A DNA stretch of 64,000 nucleotides, taken from an uncultured Oscillospiraceae bacterium (GTDB lineage: Bacteria > Bacillota > Clostridia > Oscillospirales > Ruminococcaceae). The stretch lies in assembly GCA_910587135.1 (NCBI GenBank), contig CAJULF010000005.1, forward strand, positions 19,439-83,438, written 5' to 3'. Both the position numbers and the translations under genes were made by a program. Under the pieces are notes generated by a model. It was given only the letters and a program-made list of their open reading frames with translations. It made no database searches and was not told where the DNA came from. Numbering within the stretch: position 1 is the stretch's first letter; the number at the start of each line of letters is the position of its first letter. Shown piece after piece: positions 22,854 through 31,451 of this stretch.

Positions 22854-24950
22854 ATGGAGAACGGCACTAAAGAACTGATAAAGGCATTTGACGAATGCCC
22901 GACAGACTTATTCCGCAACATCGTGGAGGATATGCCGGGCGGATTTTTCATTTACCGCGCGGACGGAAATGAGGAAATTCTGCATGTCAACAAAGCGCTG
23001 CTAAGCATTTTCGGCTGCGACAGCCGCGAGGAATTTTCAAAGCTGACGGGCGATACCTTTAAAGGAATGGTAGTCCCCGACGACCTCGACAGTGTAGAAA
23101 AAAGCATAGCTCATCAGGTTGCGAACAATAAAAATCACCTTGACTATGTGGAGTACAGAATAAACCATAAGGACGGAGCGGAGCATTGGGTGGAAGACTA
23201 CGGACACTTTATCCGTACGGATATCGGCGGAATTTTCTATGTGTTTATCGCCGACAATACCGACAGAATGAGAAAGCGTATGTCCGATCTGGAGTTGATA
23301 AACAGTGAGCTGGTGCGCATCTCCGCCCGCGAGAGCCAATACCGCAAGGCTATCCTTTACGACGCGCTGTTTTTTTTCGAGATAAGCCTTACGGAAGATA
23401 AATTTATAACCGCCGTGACCCAGACCTACGACGGACAGATGTTCGACGTCTTCGACTCCGTAAACGACTCTGCGGAAACCGGATTTTCGGATTTTATCAA
23501 CTTCTCCTCCAAGAGGATAAATCAGAACGAGCCGAATGAATATAAGGGATTTTTTGATATAAAGCGTCTTATGAGCTGCTATGACAACGGCGAACTTGAA
23601 CAGACCTACGACAGCTGGGCTGTTGACGCGCTTGGAAGAAAGCGGCTGCTTCATTATGTGGTTCTGCTGGGGGAGGGCGGTGACGGACGTATCACCGCGC
23701 TTGTAATGGCAAAGGATATCACGGAACAGATAGAGCGTCAGAAGCTGCTTCAGGTTTCGCTAAGACAGGCACAGGCTGCCAATATTGCCAAAAGCACTTT
23801 TTTATCAAATATGTCCCACGATATACGCACCCCACTCAACGCCATTCTCGGCTTTACAGACCTCATAAGAATGCATATCGACGAGCAGGACAGAACCGCG
23901 GATTACCTTGAAAAAATAAAAATTTCGGGAAATCAGCTTCTTACCATTGTAAACGAAGCTCTGGAGGTTACACGTATGGAATCGGGCAAGGCTGTCCTTG
24001 CCGAAACCGAATGTCATCTGGTCGATCTGCTGGCGGAAGTGGAAAAGACGGTTTTGCCGCAGATGAGCGCGAAATCGCTTCATTTTACGATAGACAAATC
24101 ATCGGTTGCGCATTTCTCTGTATTTGTTGATATTATCAGAACCAAGGAAATTCTTTGTCAGCTTCTGGACAATGCCGCGAAATACACCAACCCCCACGGA
24201 AAAGTCACGCTCACCGTTAAAGAAGAAACAGTATCCGGCGGCTACGCGAAATACTGCTTTGAGATCGAAGACAACGGGATAGGAATATCAGAGCAGTTTA
24301 TGGAACATATGTTTGAGCCGTTCACCAGGGAAAAGAACACCACCAAGAGCGGCGTGCTTGGCAGCGGATTGGGTATGGCGGTAGTGCGCAGCCTTGTGGA
24401 TATGATGGACGGCAAAATAGACGTGAAGAGCAAGCAGGGCGTGGGCAGTAAATTCACGGTAACAATTGTGCTTAAATATCTGGAAAAGGATATAGGACCG
24501 CTTTCGGCGCCCCCTTCCGACTCTATCTCACTCAAGGGAAAACGGCTGCTTCTGGTAGAGGACAACGAAATAAACAGTGAAATAGCCGAGGCACTGCTTA
24601 CCGAAGAGGGCTTCATCGTGGAAACGGCTTCGGACGGAGATATCGCAGTTGAAATGATAAAAAGCGGCAAGGCGGGGTATTACGACTTTGTATTGATGGA
24701 TATTCAGATGCCGCGCATGAACGGATACGAGGCGTCGCGCGTTATAAGAAGCCTTGATGACAAACAGCGCGCGAGCGTTCCGATAATAGCCCTTTCAGCC
24801 AACACCTACGCAGAGGACCGCAAAAAATCCATAGAAGCGGGCATGGACGCCCACGCCCCGAAGCCGATAGATATGGTAAGTCTGCAATCCCTCATCAAAG
24901 AGGTGCTGGAAAGAAAAATACTGAAAGATTCCTCTCCTGACCCGTTATAA
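22854..24950 (+). CDS. Hybrid PAS sensor histidine kinase/response regulator
   Basis: 698 residues, no transmembrane segment, so a cytoplasmic sensor. A PAS domain (about 20-140) and a second PAS-like region (about 150-300) are followed by a HisKA box with the phospho-accepting His322 (LSNMSHDIRTPLNAILGF). The ATPase has N (LLDNAAKYTNP), G1 (EDNGIGI) and G2 (GSGLGMAVV) boxes. The C-terminal receiver (about 560-690) has the acceptor Asp616 (VLMDIQMPRMNG), a conserved Ser/Thr (ALSANT) and Lys (HAPKPID). The ATG at 22854 follows AGAGGGG. There is no output domain or partner regulator nearby, so phosphotransfer to a distant protein is likely. Confidence 0.94.
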   Translation: MENGTKELIKAFDECPTDLFRNIVEDMPGGFFIYRADGNEEILHVNKALLSIFGCDSREEFSKLTGDTFKGMVVPDDLDSVEKSIAHQVANNKNHLDYVEYRINHKDGAEHWVEDYGHFIRTDIGGIFYVFIADNTDRMRKRMSDLELINSELVRISARESQYRKAILYDALFFFEISLTEDKFITAVTQTYDGQMFDVFDSVNDSAETGFSDFINFSSKRINQNEPNEYKGFFDIKRLMSCYDNGELEQTYDSWAVDALGRKRLLHYVVLLGEGGDGRITALVMAKDITEQIERQKLLQVSLRQAQAANIAKSTFLSNMSHDIRTPLNAILGFTDLIRMHIDEQDRTADYLEKIKISGNQLLTIVNEALEVTRMESGKAVLAETECHLVDLLAEVEKTVLPQMSAKSLHFTIDKSSVAHFSVFVDIIRTKEILCQLLDNAAKYTNPHGKVTLTVKEETVSGGYAKYCFEIEDNGIGISEQFMEHMFEPFTREKNTTKSGVLGSGLGMAVVRSLVDMMDGKIDVKSKQGVGSKFTVTIVLKYLEKDIGPLSAPPSDSISLKGKRLLLVEDNEINSEIAEALLTEEGFIVETASDGDIAVEMIKSGKAGYYDFVLMDIQMPRMNGYEASRVIRSLDDKQRASVPIIALSANTYAEDRKKSIEAGMDAHAPKPIDMVSLQSLIKEVLERKILKDSSPDPL

Positions 24951-24965
24951 AAACATCATATAAAA

Positions 24966-24991
24966 ATATCCTCCGCTTTCGCAGAGGATAT
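24966..24991 (+). terminator. Terminator hairpin after histidine kinase
   Basis: ATATCCTC pairs with GAGGATAT around CGCTTTCGCA, 16 bp after the stop. Repeat A5 follows at once. Confidence 0.65.
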
Positions 24992-25002
24992 CGCAGACTG
25001 TA

Positions 25003-25244
25003 TATAAAGGTTGACCTAAATTGGACTATTTTAAAAAATTTCAAAATTTCCGCTAATCATACTCCGCTTCACTTCGTACCGGAAGTTTTGCGCAAATTGT
25101 AACAAATTGCCATAAGGCAAAACCTCCACGTTGCGCAAAACTTGGCATGCTTAGCGGAAACCGCGCGCGTTTGCGAACGCAAACGCGTGACTTTTTGATA
25201 TTTCATGCGCCGACATTGCGTTGTCGACGGGCTTTTTATAAAGT
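25003..25244 (+). repeat. Family A structured repeat, copy A5, with nested insert
   Basis: Conserved ends (TATAAAGGTTGACCTAAA; GGGCTTTTTATAAAG) and hairpin II (GCGCGCGTTTGC ... GCAAACGCGT). Hairpin I is interrupted by a 60-bp palindromic insert bounded by GTTTTGCGCAAA and TTGCGCAAAAC. A1, which lacks the insert, shows the intact hairpin I. Confidence 0.82.
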
Positions 25245-25350
25245 CTGTAAAAACTGACTAAAACCGATCATTTTATACTTTCAAAAAATTGATCCAAGTC
25301 AAAAAGCATATAATATTCGGGTCAGAGAACAAATACTTAAGCTCCACACC

Positions 25351-25935
25351 TTATTTGCCATACATTATCTTATCCTTATCCAGCTTGTCGTTAAAGCCTA
25401 TAAAATAGCCGAACTGTGCGGCAACGGGAATAAGAAGATAATAAACCATCATGAGTATTGGGAAAATAACGCTCATATTGTCTATCTGCCTGAGTGAAGT
25501 TTCCACCCAAGCCTCGGACTCGGTAGTTATGGGAGGAATAAAAGCCATTACAAACGGATACGCGCTGCCGCTTACAAAGCGGTAGGGGATAAGCAGATCC
25601 TGCTCGGGGAAATACAGCTTATTCAGCAGCAGCACCGCCGAGGGCAGCGCCGCAAAAATGAACATAACTAAACCTATCAATATCCATCGGTGCTTTTTTT
25701 CCTCAGTTTCCCTGCCCAGCTTTATCAAGCTGCGTTCCCTTGTGCCGTCCTTCCATGCCGTGGTGAATACCAGCAGGTAAAAAATCAGAGTCCCGCAGGA
25801 GATTGAAACGACCTTGGTAAACAGGTTTACCCCAAACATTCCAAGCCCCATTGTCATAAAAAGACAAAGCACGTTTCCCAGAACGATATATCCCAATCCC
25901 TTAAGGGTCAGCTTTATAAAGGATTCTCTTTTCAT
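25351..25935 (-). CDS. Uncharacterised four-helix membrane protein
   Basis: 194 residues from the ATG at 25935 behind AAAGGAA. Four hydrophobic helices: about 12-32, 38-58, 85-107 and 150-175. A charged loop follows helix 2 (KDGTRERSLIKLGRETEEKK). I do not recognise the family. It is single, convergent with the histidine kinase; no partner gene suggests a role. Confidence 0.75.
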   Translation of the reverse strand: MKRESFIKLTLKGLGYIVLGNVLCLFMTMGLGMFGVNLFTKVVSISCGTLIFYLLVFTTAWKDGTRERSLIKLGRETEEKKHRWILIGLVMFIFAALPSAVLLLNKLYFPEQDLLIPYRFVSGSAYPFVMAFIPPITTESEAWVETSLRQIDNMSVIFPILMMVYYLLIPVAAQFGYFIGFNDKLDKDKIMYGK

Positions 25936-26144
25936 TTTCGATTCCTTTCGGTTAAAAATGGCAATATTCCGCCTGCTTTCCATCATACATATTTTTACGA
26001 AAACCGATAAGAATATGTATAATACTAATTTTCGGCTAAAGCGCATGCATAAACCGGAGCAGAACCGCATATATCCGTTGCTCTGATTTTTGTAAGCTTT
26101 CGTGCCGAAAACCGGTATAAAGCCAAGAAAGCGAGGTCTTTAAT

Positions 26145-26588
26145 ATGAGCAGCTTTAAAAACCGACAAAGTGCGGAAATTCTGAAAAGCGTCTACAAAAA
26201 CGCCGATATGGCTTATGACGCTTCGGGCGATATTCTCAAGCGCTGCCGCAACACACAGCTTCACCGCGAAATAGCAGCCCAGCGCGAGCGTTACAAAAAC
26301 ATAGCGGCAGAAGCGCGGGGAGAGCTTACACGCCGCGGGGTAACTCCCAAGCAGACTCCGCCCCATGTAAAAGCGATGGCGAAAATGGGCATAGCCATGA
26401 AAACCATGACCGGACAAAGCAGCGCCCGTCTTGCCAAAATCATGATCAGAGGCACTACCATGGGAATAATCGATATGCAGCACGCCGTAAACCGCTCCCG
26501 CGGTGCCGAGGAAAGGATAAAGGACGACGCGCAGGATCTGCTCAGACGAGAGCAGGAATACTGCGACAACCTTAAAAATTTTCTATGA
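26145..26588 (+). CDS. Small helical-bundle protein, DUF2383-like
   Basis: 147 residues, nearly all alpha-helical: a tail-anchoring helix near ILKSVYKNADMAYDAS, then QREROK-type charged helices (LHREIAAQRERYKNIAAEAR), then IMIRGTTMGIIDMQHAVN and a final acidic helix. The arrangement resembles the four-helix bundle of the DUF2383/PA2169 family, which shows distant likeness to ferritin-like folds, though no metal ligand set is clear. GAGGT precedes the ATG. The family assignment is tentative. Confidence 0.65.
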   Translation: MSSFKNRQSAEILKSVYKNADMAYDASGDILKRCRNTQLHREIAAQRERYKNIAAEARGELTRRGVTPKQTPPHVKAMAKMGIAMKTMTGQSSARLAKIMIRGTTMGIIDMQHAVNRSRGAEERIKDDAQDLLRREQEYCDNLKNFL

Positions 26589-26710
26589 AAAACAGCTCGC
26601 GGCATTTGCCCGAATATGTTCCCTGCGATATCACAGCAGGCGGAATGACCCCATTTAACTCCGAGCCGAAAAGCGCGGAACACAACCGATAAATAATACA
26701 CCTCAGTCGA

Positions 26711-26733
26711 ACACCGCACGGCATGTGCGGTGT
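26711..26733 (+). terminator. Hairpin left of repeat A6
   Basis: ACACCGCAC pairs with GTGCGGTGT and is followed by TTTC. It lies about 120 bp after the small helical gene. A near-copy of it is at 26949-26969. Confidence 0.55.
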
Positions 26734-26735
26734 TT

Positions 26736-26938
26736 CAGCTTGCAGAAAAAAGCTCATATGCCACGCAATGTCGGTGCATGAAATTTCAAAAAGTGTCATA
26801 ATTTGCGCAGCAAATTATGACCGGTTTCCGCAAACGCGCAGAGGTGGTTTTGCGCAAAACCTCGCGCAGCGAACGGCGCGTGCTTACGGAAATTTTGAAA
26901 TTTTTTTAAATAATCCGCTTTAAGTCAACCTTTATATA
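26736..26938 (-). repeat. Family A structured repeat, copy A6, with short nested palindrome
   Basis: Reverse orientation; ends GCTTGCAGAAAAAAGC and CAACCTTTATATA. Hairpin II arms GTCATAATTTGC and GCAAATTATGAC. Hairpin I includes the compact palindrome GGTTTTGCGCAAAACC, the minimal form of the insert seen in A5 and A7. It lies between convergent genes. Confidence 0.82.
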
Positions 26939-26948
26939 CGGGTCGGAC

Positions 26949-26969
26949 CACCGCACAGCACTTGCGGTG
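26949..26969 (-). terminator. Hairpin right of repeat A6, terminator of the 264-residue gene
   Basis: CACCGCA pairs with TGCGGTG, 9 bp from the stop codon at 26978. It is nearly the same as the hairpin at 26711-26733. Confidence 0.55.
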
Positions 26970-26977
26970 TTTTTACG

Positions 26978-27772
26978 TCAGGATTCCTCGGTAGCCTCCT
27001 CGTTCACCACGATACCCGAAGCGAGATTGCGATAAACTGTAAGCGCCCGCTCACGCTGCTCCTGCGCCTGCTTGCTGTTTCCGGTCATATTCTCAAAAAC
27101 CTCTCTGACGTAAACCGCAACGTCATCGGGGCAGGTGCTCCAGCGGGCATACTCGGTAAAATCCGTATCATTCAGCACAAGCCCCCTGTCATCGATAAGC
27201 TTTGCGTCGGGATACTCCCCTGAAAAATCCACAAAAAAATCTATCTTTTCATAAGCGCTGTAAAGCTCCTCTATTACTCCGTAATCGCAGAGCCACATCT
27301 GACTTTCACCGCCGAAAAGCTCTATCGACTGGAATTTCTGACGGTTGGTATCTATATACTCGATATTTCCGCTCGAGGTATTCAGATCAATAAAATTCAC
27401 CTGAACATGAACGTTACCGTTACCGTCAAAATCGGGGCAGTATTTTTCCAGAGTTCTTTCAATATCATTCAGCTTCGGATATATTCCGCTTTCCGCAGCG
27501 CTTGAGATAACCGCGACATTAAGATCGGGCTTTTCCCTTGTCACCGCCTGCACTATCATATACCCAAAAACAATCGTGAAAAAAGCTATCAGAACCACAT
27601 ACCACTTATAGTGATAAAAAAAGTTCTCGACAGCCTTAATTCCTGTCGGCCTGGGTATTTCCTCCGGCTCGTCCCGCTGTATTATATCGCTCCCCTCTAT
27701 TATCCCCTGCTTCAGCTTGAGCAGCTCGCGCCGCTCCTGCAAGAGCCTTTGTTCATCGTCCTTGTCTGCCAT
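26978..27772 (-). CDS. Uncharacterised membrane-anchored protein with extracellular domain
   Basis: 264 residues from the ATG at 27772 (AGGAGG upstream). The N-terminus is charged and helical (DDEQRLLQERRELLKLKQ). One transmembrane helix is at about 58-80 (WYVVLIAFFTIVFGYMIVQA). A C-terminal domain of about 180 residues outside the cell has a mixed alpha/beta pattern. It could be a divergent solute-binding-like fold (LNVAVISSAAESGIYPKLND; IELFGGESQMWLCDYGVIEE), but that is a guess. It follows lysS on the same strand and has a family B element directly before its ribosome site. Confidence 0.72.
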   Translation of the reverse strand: MADKDDEQRLLQERRELLKLKQGIIEGSDIIQRDEPEEIPRPTGIKAVENFFYHYKWYVVLIAFFTIVFGYMIVQAVTREKPDLNVAVISSAAESGIYPKLNDIERTLEKYCPDFDGNGNVHVQVNFIDLNTSSGNIEYIDTNRQKFQSIELFGGESQMWLCDYGVIEELYSAYEKIDFFVDFSGEYPDAKLIDDRGLVLNDTDFTEYARWSTCPDDVAVYVREVFENMTGNSKQAQEQRERALTVYRNLASGIVVNEEATEES

Positions 27773-27780
27773 AATTCCTC

Positions 27781-27962
27781 CTGATTTAAAAGATTTTTCC
27801 GAACCGCGGTAACAACGCTTTGCATTGCTGCCGCTAACCCTCCGTGAGAAGCTCCGTTCCGCTTCGCTACACTGAGCTTTCACAGAGGCTTTCGGAAAAT
27901 TCATGCGCGGGCGGTCAGCCGCTCTTGACTTTCAGCGGCTTTGACTGCCCTTTTATTGTGCT
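27781..27962 (-). repeat. Family B structured leader element, copy B2
   Basis: On the minus strand the element ends TTTAAATCAGGAGG, supplying the ribosome site of the gene at 27772. TTTTCCGAA pairs with TTCGGAAAA as closing stem (core 27781-27901). Inside are CCTCTGTGAAAGCT/AGCTTCTCACGGAGG and GCGGCAGCAATGC/GCGTTGTTACCGC. The flank to 27962 holds a further hairpin (GCCGCT/AGCGGC) that could end lysS transcription. Confidence 0.75.
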
Positions 27963-27997
27963 GCCCCGAAAACAATATATTGCGAAGCCGTCAAATA

Positions 27998-29506
27998 TCA
28001 GCCGTTCGTCGGGCGCATTGTGGGGAACAGCAGAACGTCCCTTATGCTGGGGGAATCTGTAAGCAGCATGACCAGTCTGTCAAATCCGAATCCCAGTCCG
28101 CCCGTGGGAGGCATACCGTACTCCAGCGCGGTGAGGAAATCCTCGTCAAGCTGAGCGTCGTTTCCGCCCTGTGCACGCTTTGCAGCCACCTGCTTTGTGA
28201 ATCGCTCGCGCTGATCCAGCGGGTCGTTAAGCTCCGAAAAGGCGTTTCCAAACTCGGTTCCGTTGATGAAATACTCAAATCTTTCCGTAAATGAGGGGAA
28301 ATCGGGCTTCCTCTTTGCCAGCGGGGAATTTTCCACGGGATAATCATAAATAATGGTGGGCTGTATCAGCTTGTCCTCCACGAACGCCTCAAAGAAAGCG
28401 ATGAGAACATGCCCCCTGGTAGAGCTGCAATCCAAATCATCATCAACATGATGCTCCTTTGCGCAGGCGCGCGCCGCGTCGTCGTCAGCCCAATCGTTAT
28501 AATCCACTCCCGCGTACTTCTTTACCGCCTCTATCATCGTAAGGCGCTCCCACGGCTTTCCGACCGCTATTTCCTTGCCCTGATAGCTTACGGTGTCCGT
28601 TCCGCACACATTTACCGCAACAGTTCTGTAAAGCTCCTCTATAAGATCCATCATGCCGAAATAATCCGTGTAAGCCTGATACATCTCTATAGTGGTAAAT
28701 TCGGGATTATGCGTGGCGTCCATGCCCTCGTTGCGGAAAATCCTTCCCACCTCGTATACCTTGTCAAATCCGCCCACGATAAGACGCTTTAAGTACAATT
28801 CGGTTTCTATGCGCATATACATATCTATGTCCAGCGCGTTGTGATGGGTCTTGAAAGGACGCGCCGCGGCGCCTATCTCCAGTGGCAGCAGCACGGGTGT
28901 GTCCACCTCAAGATAGCCGTGAGCGTCCAGGAACGCGCGTATCTCACGCAGTATCGCGGAGCGCTTTACAAACGTATCCTTTACATCGGGATTTGCGATA
29001 AGGTCAAGGTAGCGCTTTCTGTATCGCTCCTCCTTGTCCTTGAGCCCGTGCCACTTTTCGGGCAGCGGCAGCAGCGACTTGGTAAGCAGTGTTATTTCTT
29101 TCGCGTGAACCGATATCTCCCCGCGGCGGGTCTTGAACACAAATCCCTTAACGCCCACGATATCTCCCAGATCCCACTTCTTGAACTCGCTGAAATTCTC
29201 CTCGCCTATCTCGTCTATCTTGACATAAACCTGCATTCTGTCCGAGCCGTCGCGCACATCGATAAAATTCGCCTTGCCCATATCGCGCCAGGACATTATC
29301 CTGCCCGCGATAACCACATCTTTGTTTTCCAGCTCCTCAAATCTCTCGCGTATCTCGCTGTTCTTTATCGTTATGTCATAGCTTGTGATTATATAGGGGT
29401 CTTTTCCCGCCGCCTTTAATCCCGCAAGCTTTTCCAGCCTTACGCGGTGCTGTTCGTCCAGTTCCTCCGCGGTAAGCTCCTGTATCTCGTCATTTTCGTT
29501 AGCCAT
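27998..29506 (-). CDS. lysS: Lysyl-tRNA synthetase, class II
   Basis: 502 residues from the ATG at 29506 (GGAGC upstream; an ATG seven codons earlier is less well placed). An N-terminal OB-fold anticodon-binding domain (about 60-170; VVIAGRIMSWRDMGKANFID) is followed by the class II catalytic core: motif 2 FRNEGMDATHNPEFTTIE and motif 3 GLGFGFDRLVMLL. It charges tRNA-Lys in the cytoplasm. It lies 32 bp after greA, the usual greA-lysS pair of Firmicutes. Confidence 0.97.
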   Translation of the reverse strand: MANENDEIQELTAEELDEQHRVRLEKLAGLKAAGKDPYIITSYDITIKNSEIRERFEELENKDVVIAGRIMSWRDMGKANFIDVRDGSDRMQVYVKIDEIGEENFSEFKKWDLGDIVGVKGFVFKTRRGEISVHAKEITLLTKSLLPLPEKWHGLKDKEERYRKRYLDLIANPDVKDTFVKRSAILREIRAFLDAHGYLEVDTPVLLPLEIGAAARPFKTHHNALDIDMYMRIETELYLKRLIVGGFDKVYEVGRIFRNEGMDATHNPEFTTIEMYQAYTDYFGMMDLIEELYRTVAVNVCGTDTVSYQGKEIAVGKPWERLTMIEAVKKYAGVDYNDWADDDAARACAKEHHVDDDLDCSSTRGHVLIAFFEAFVEDKLIQPTIIYDYPVENSPLAKRKPDFPSFTERFEYFINGTEFGNAFSELNDPLDQRERFTKQVAAKRAQGGNDAQLDEDFLTALEYGMPPTGGLGFGFDRLVMLLTDSPSIRDVLLFPTMRPTNG

Positions 29507-29538
29507 TGATTTTGCTCCTTTCGGCATTTTTTACAGCC

Positions 29539-30027
29539 TTACTCTTCGTCGTCCTTCCTGATATCGAGTATTTCAAACTTCAGCACTCCCGAGGGTGTTT
29601 CAACGTCCACTACCTCGCTTACCTTATGTCCGAGTATGGCGGCTCCTATGGGAGATTCGTCAGACAGCCTGCCGCTGTTGATATCCGCCTCCTTGGTGCC
29701 CACCATCTTGAATTCCATTTCTTCTTCCATCTCTATGTCAAGAATTTTGACAATGGTTCCTATACCCACTTTTTCCGTGGAGATATCATCGTCGTCAATG
29801 ATCTGGGCGTGGGCAAGGGTAGCTTCTATTTCCGCGATACGGGATTCGATTATACCCTGCTCGTTTTTCGCCTCGTCATATTCGCTGTTCTCCGAAAGAT
29901 CGCCGAAGGAAAGCGCGACCTTTATTTTCTCCGCAATTTCGCGGCGGCGCACCGATTTAAGTTCGTCAAGCTCCGCCTTGAGCTTTGCCTCACCGTTTCT
30001 TGTCAATACTGTAATAGGCTTGTTCAT
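29539..30027 (-). CDS. greA: Transcription elongation factor GreA
   Basis: 162 residues, ATG behind GGAGG. N-terminal coiled-coil finger (LTRNGEAKLKAELDELKSVR, then LSENSEYDEAKNEQGIIESR with the acidic tip) and a C-terminal FKBP-like domain (ESPIGAAILGHKVSEVVDVE). It rescues backtracked RNA polymerase by stimulating transcript cleavage. It is followed by lysS. Confidence 0.97.
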   Translation of the reverse strand: MNKPITVLTRNGEAKLKAELDELKSVRRREIAEKIKVALSFGDLSENSEYDEAKNEQGIIESRIAEIEATLAHAQIIDDDDISTEKVGIGTIVKILDIEMEEEMEFKMVGTKEADINSGRLSDESPIGAAILGHKVSEVVDVETPSGVLKFEILDIRKDDEE

Positions 30028-30143
30028 TATTAGTCCTCCAAATATTTTATGCGAAATCCGACCGCAGTCCGACCCGCGTTTTTACTTATATTCAAGACAG
30101 TTCCCTTTAATTCCCGCAAGAGTCTTATACTGATGCCCAATTC

Positions 30144-30212
30144 GAAAGTGTACACAAAAAATCTTCGCAGAAACCATATATCAGAGTTTAGCTCGATTTT
30201 TTCTACACTTTC
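30144..30212 (-). terminator. Long imperfect hairpin between ctpA-like gene and greA
   Basis: GAAAGTGTACACAAAAAATC on one side pairs, with two mismatches, with GATTTTTTCTACACTTTC on the other. On the minus strand the 3' arm contains six T residues. It starts 16 bp after the stop codon at 30228, so it probably ends the ftsEX-ctpA transcript. Confidence 0.55.
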
Positions 30213-30227
30213 TAATGGTAAAAAGTA

Positions 30228-31424
30228 TTAATTGCTGCTGTTGGGTGCTATTACCTCAAGAGCTTTTTGAAGCTGAGTGTCCATATCTTCGGAAAGATTG
30301 CCGAGCACCGCTCCCGCGGGCAGTTCCACCAAGTAATCGGGCTTAAGCCCCACTCCGTCGTAGCTTTCGGATTTTGACGGGTATATTTTCGCCACGGACA
30401 GCGTAACCGCGCTTCCGTCGGAAAACTCAAAGGTGTTCTGCATTACCGCTTTGCCGTAGGTCTGCGTTCCCACCAGAACCGCGCCGCACTCGTCCCTGAG
30501 CGCCACAGCAAACAGTTCCGAGGCGGAAGCCGTTCCTCCGTCCACAAGTATGGCTATCGGCAGGTCTGTATGAACCTCGGAATCGGTTTCAAGAAGAGTC
30601 CTTCTGCTTCCGTCGGAATACTCGGCCGTTGCAATGATAGCAGCGGGAATAAATCTGTTGAGAATGGGCTTGAGAGCGCTTACCACTCCGCCGCCGTTCT
30701 GCCTAACGTCGATTATAAGCGCCTTTACCTCTGCCTCGGTCAATGTGTTGAGATGCTCGGCAAACTGCTCGGCGGTCTTGCCGTTGAAAGAGGATATGTT
30801 GATATAGCCGACGCTGCCGTTCATGACCTTGCTTGTCACCGACTCTATTTCAAGCTGCTGACGGATAAGGTTCACCGAAACTTCCTCGCCGTCACGAAGC
30901 AGCTTCAGCGCTATTCTTGTTCCTATCTCGCCCGACAGCTTTCCCATCGCCGTGCCTGCCTCCATCGAAAGCAGATTTTTACCGTCGATCTCCGTTATAA
31001 CATCGCCGACCTCTACGCCGTTAAGCTCTGCGGAGCTGCCCCTGTATACGGTGGTGACCAAAAGATAGCCGCTTCCGTCCTCCTTTGCGTCAAAGCCCGC
31101 GTTCATGATAATACCGCTGTTTGTCTGCTGAAGCTCATAGTAGGAATCTACCGCCATATAGCTCGCGTACTTATCACCGATACCCGCCACATATCCGTTT
31201 ATAACACCGTTAGCTATCTGCTCGTCGCTTACGGAGTTGATATAGTTGTTTCTGACCGTGGCGTCTATCTCGCGCAGCTTCGCGTACATACCCTCGTAGG
31301 TGTCGGAGCTTACCAGCTTTCCGTTGTATATTTTAAGCGAAACCGTCCACGTAAGAACGAACGTAATTGCGCAGCCGATCGCCACAAGGCTTATCGCAAC
31401 GCCCAAAGAAATTTTTTTATTCAA
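30228..31424 (-). CDS. S41-family C-terminal processing peptidase (CtpA-like)
   Basis: 398 residues. A signal-anchor is at about 6-28 (GVAISLVAIGCAITFVLTWT). A PDZ domain (about 95-180; GSSAELNGVEVGDVITEIDG) is followed by the tail-specific protease core with the Ser-Ala-Ser-Glu box (DGGTASASELFAVAL) and the catalytic Lys (GTQTYGKAVMQ). It acts outside the membrane, trimming proteins at their C-termini. It ends the ftsE-ftsX-DUF4261-ctpA operon. In many Firmicutes a CtpA follows ftsEX and an EnvC-like M23 gene. Confidence 0.93.
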   Translation of the reverse strand: MNKKISLGVAISLVAIGCAITFVLTWTVSLKIYNGKLVSSDTYEGMYAKLREIDATVRNNYINSVSDEQIANGVINGYVAGIGDKYASYMAVDSYYELQQTNSGIIMNAGFDAKEDGSGYLLVTTVYRGSSAELNGVEVGDVITEIDGKNLLSMEAGTAMGKLSGEIGTRIALKLLRDGEEVSVNLIRQQLEIESVTSKVMNGSVGYINISSFNGKTAEQFAEHLNTLTEAEVKALIIDVRQNGGGVVSALKPILNRFIPAAIIATAEYSDGSRRTLLETDSEVHTDLPIAILVDGGTASASELFAVALRDECGAVLVGTQTYGKAVMQNTFEFSDGSAVTLSVAKIYPSKSESYDGVGLKPDYLVELPAGAVLGNLSEDMDTQLQKALEVIAPNSSN

Positions 31425-31451
31425 ATTGCGCTTCCTTTCGTTTGTCTGCCG

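Noticed and set aside
22840..22960. Region before the histidine kinase considered as a replication origin because of AT-rich repeats
   Set aside because: No DnaA-box cluster (TTATCCACA type) and no dnaA/dnaN neighbour.
25003..25244. Family A repeats considered as IS remnants or tRNA-like RNA genes
   Set aside because: No transposase fragment in any frame, no cloverleaf or TPsiC/anticodon pattern; the folded hairpins vary in sequence between copies.
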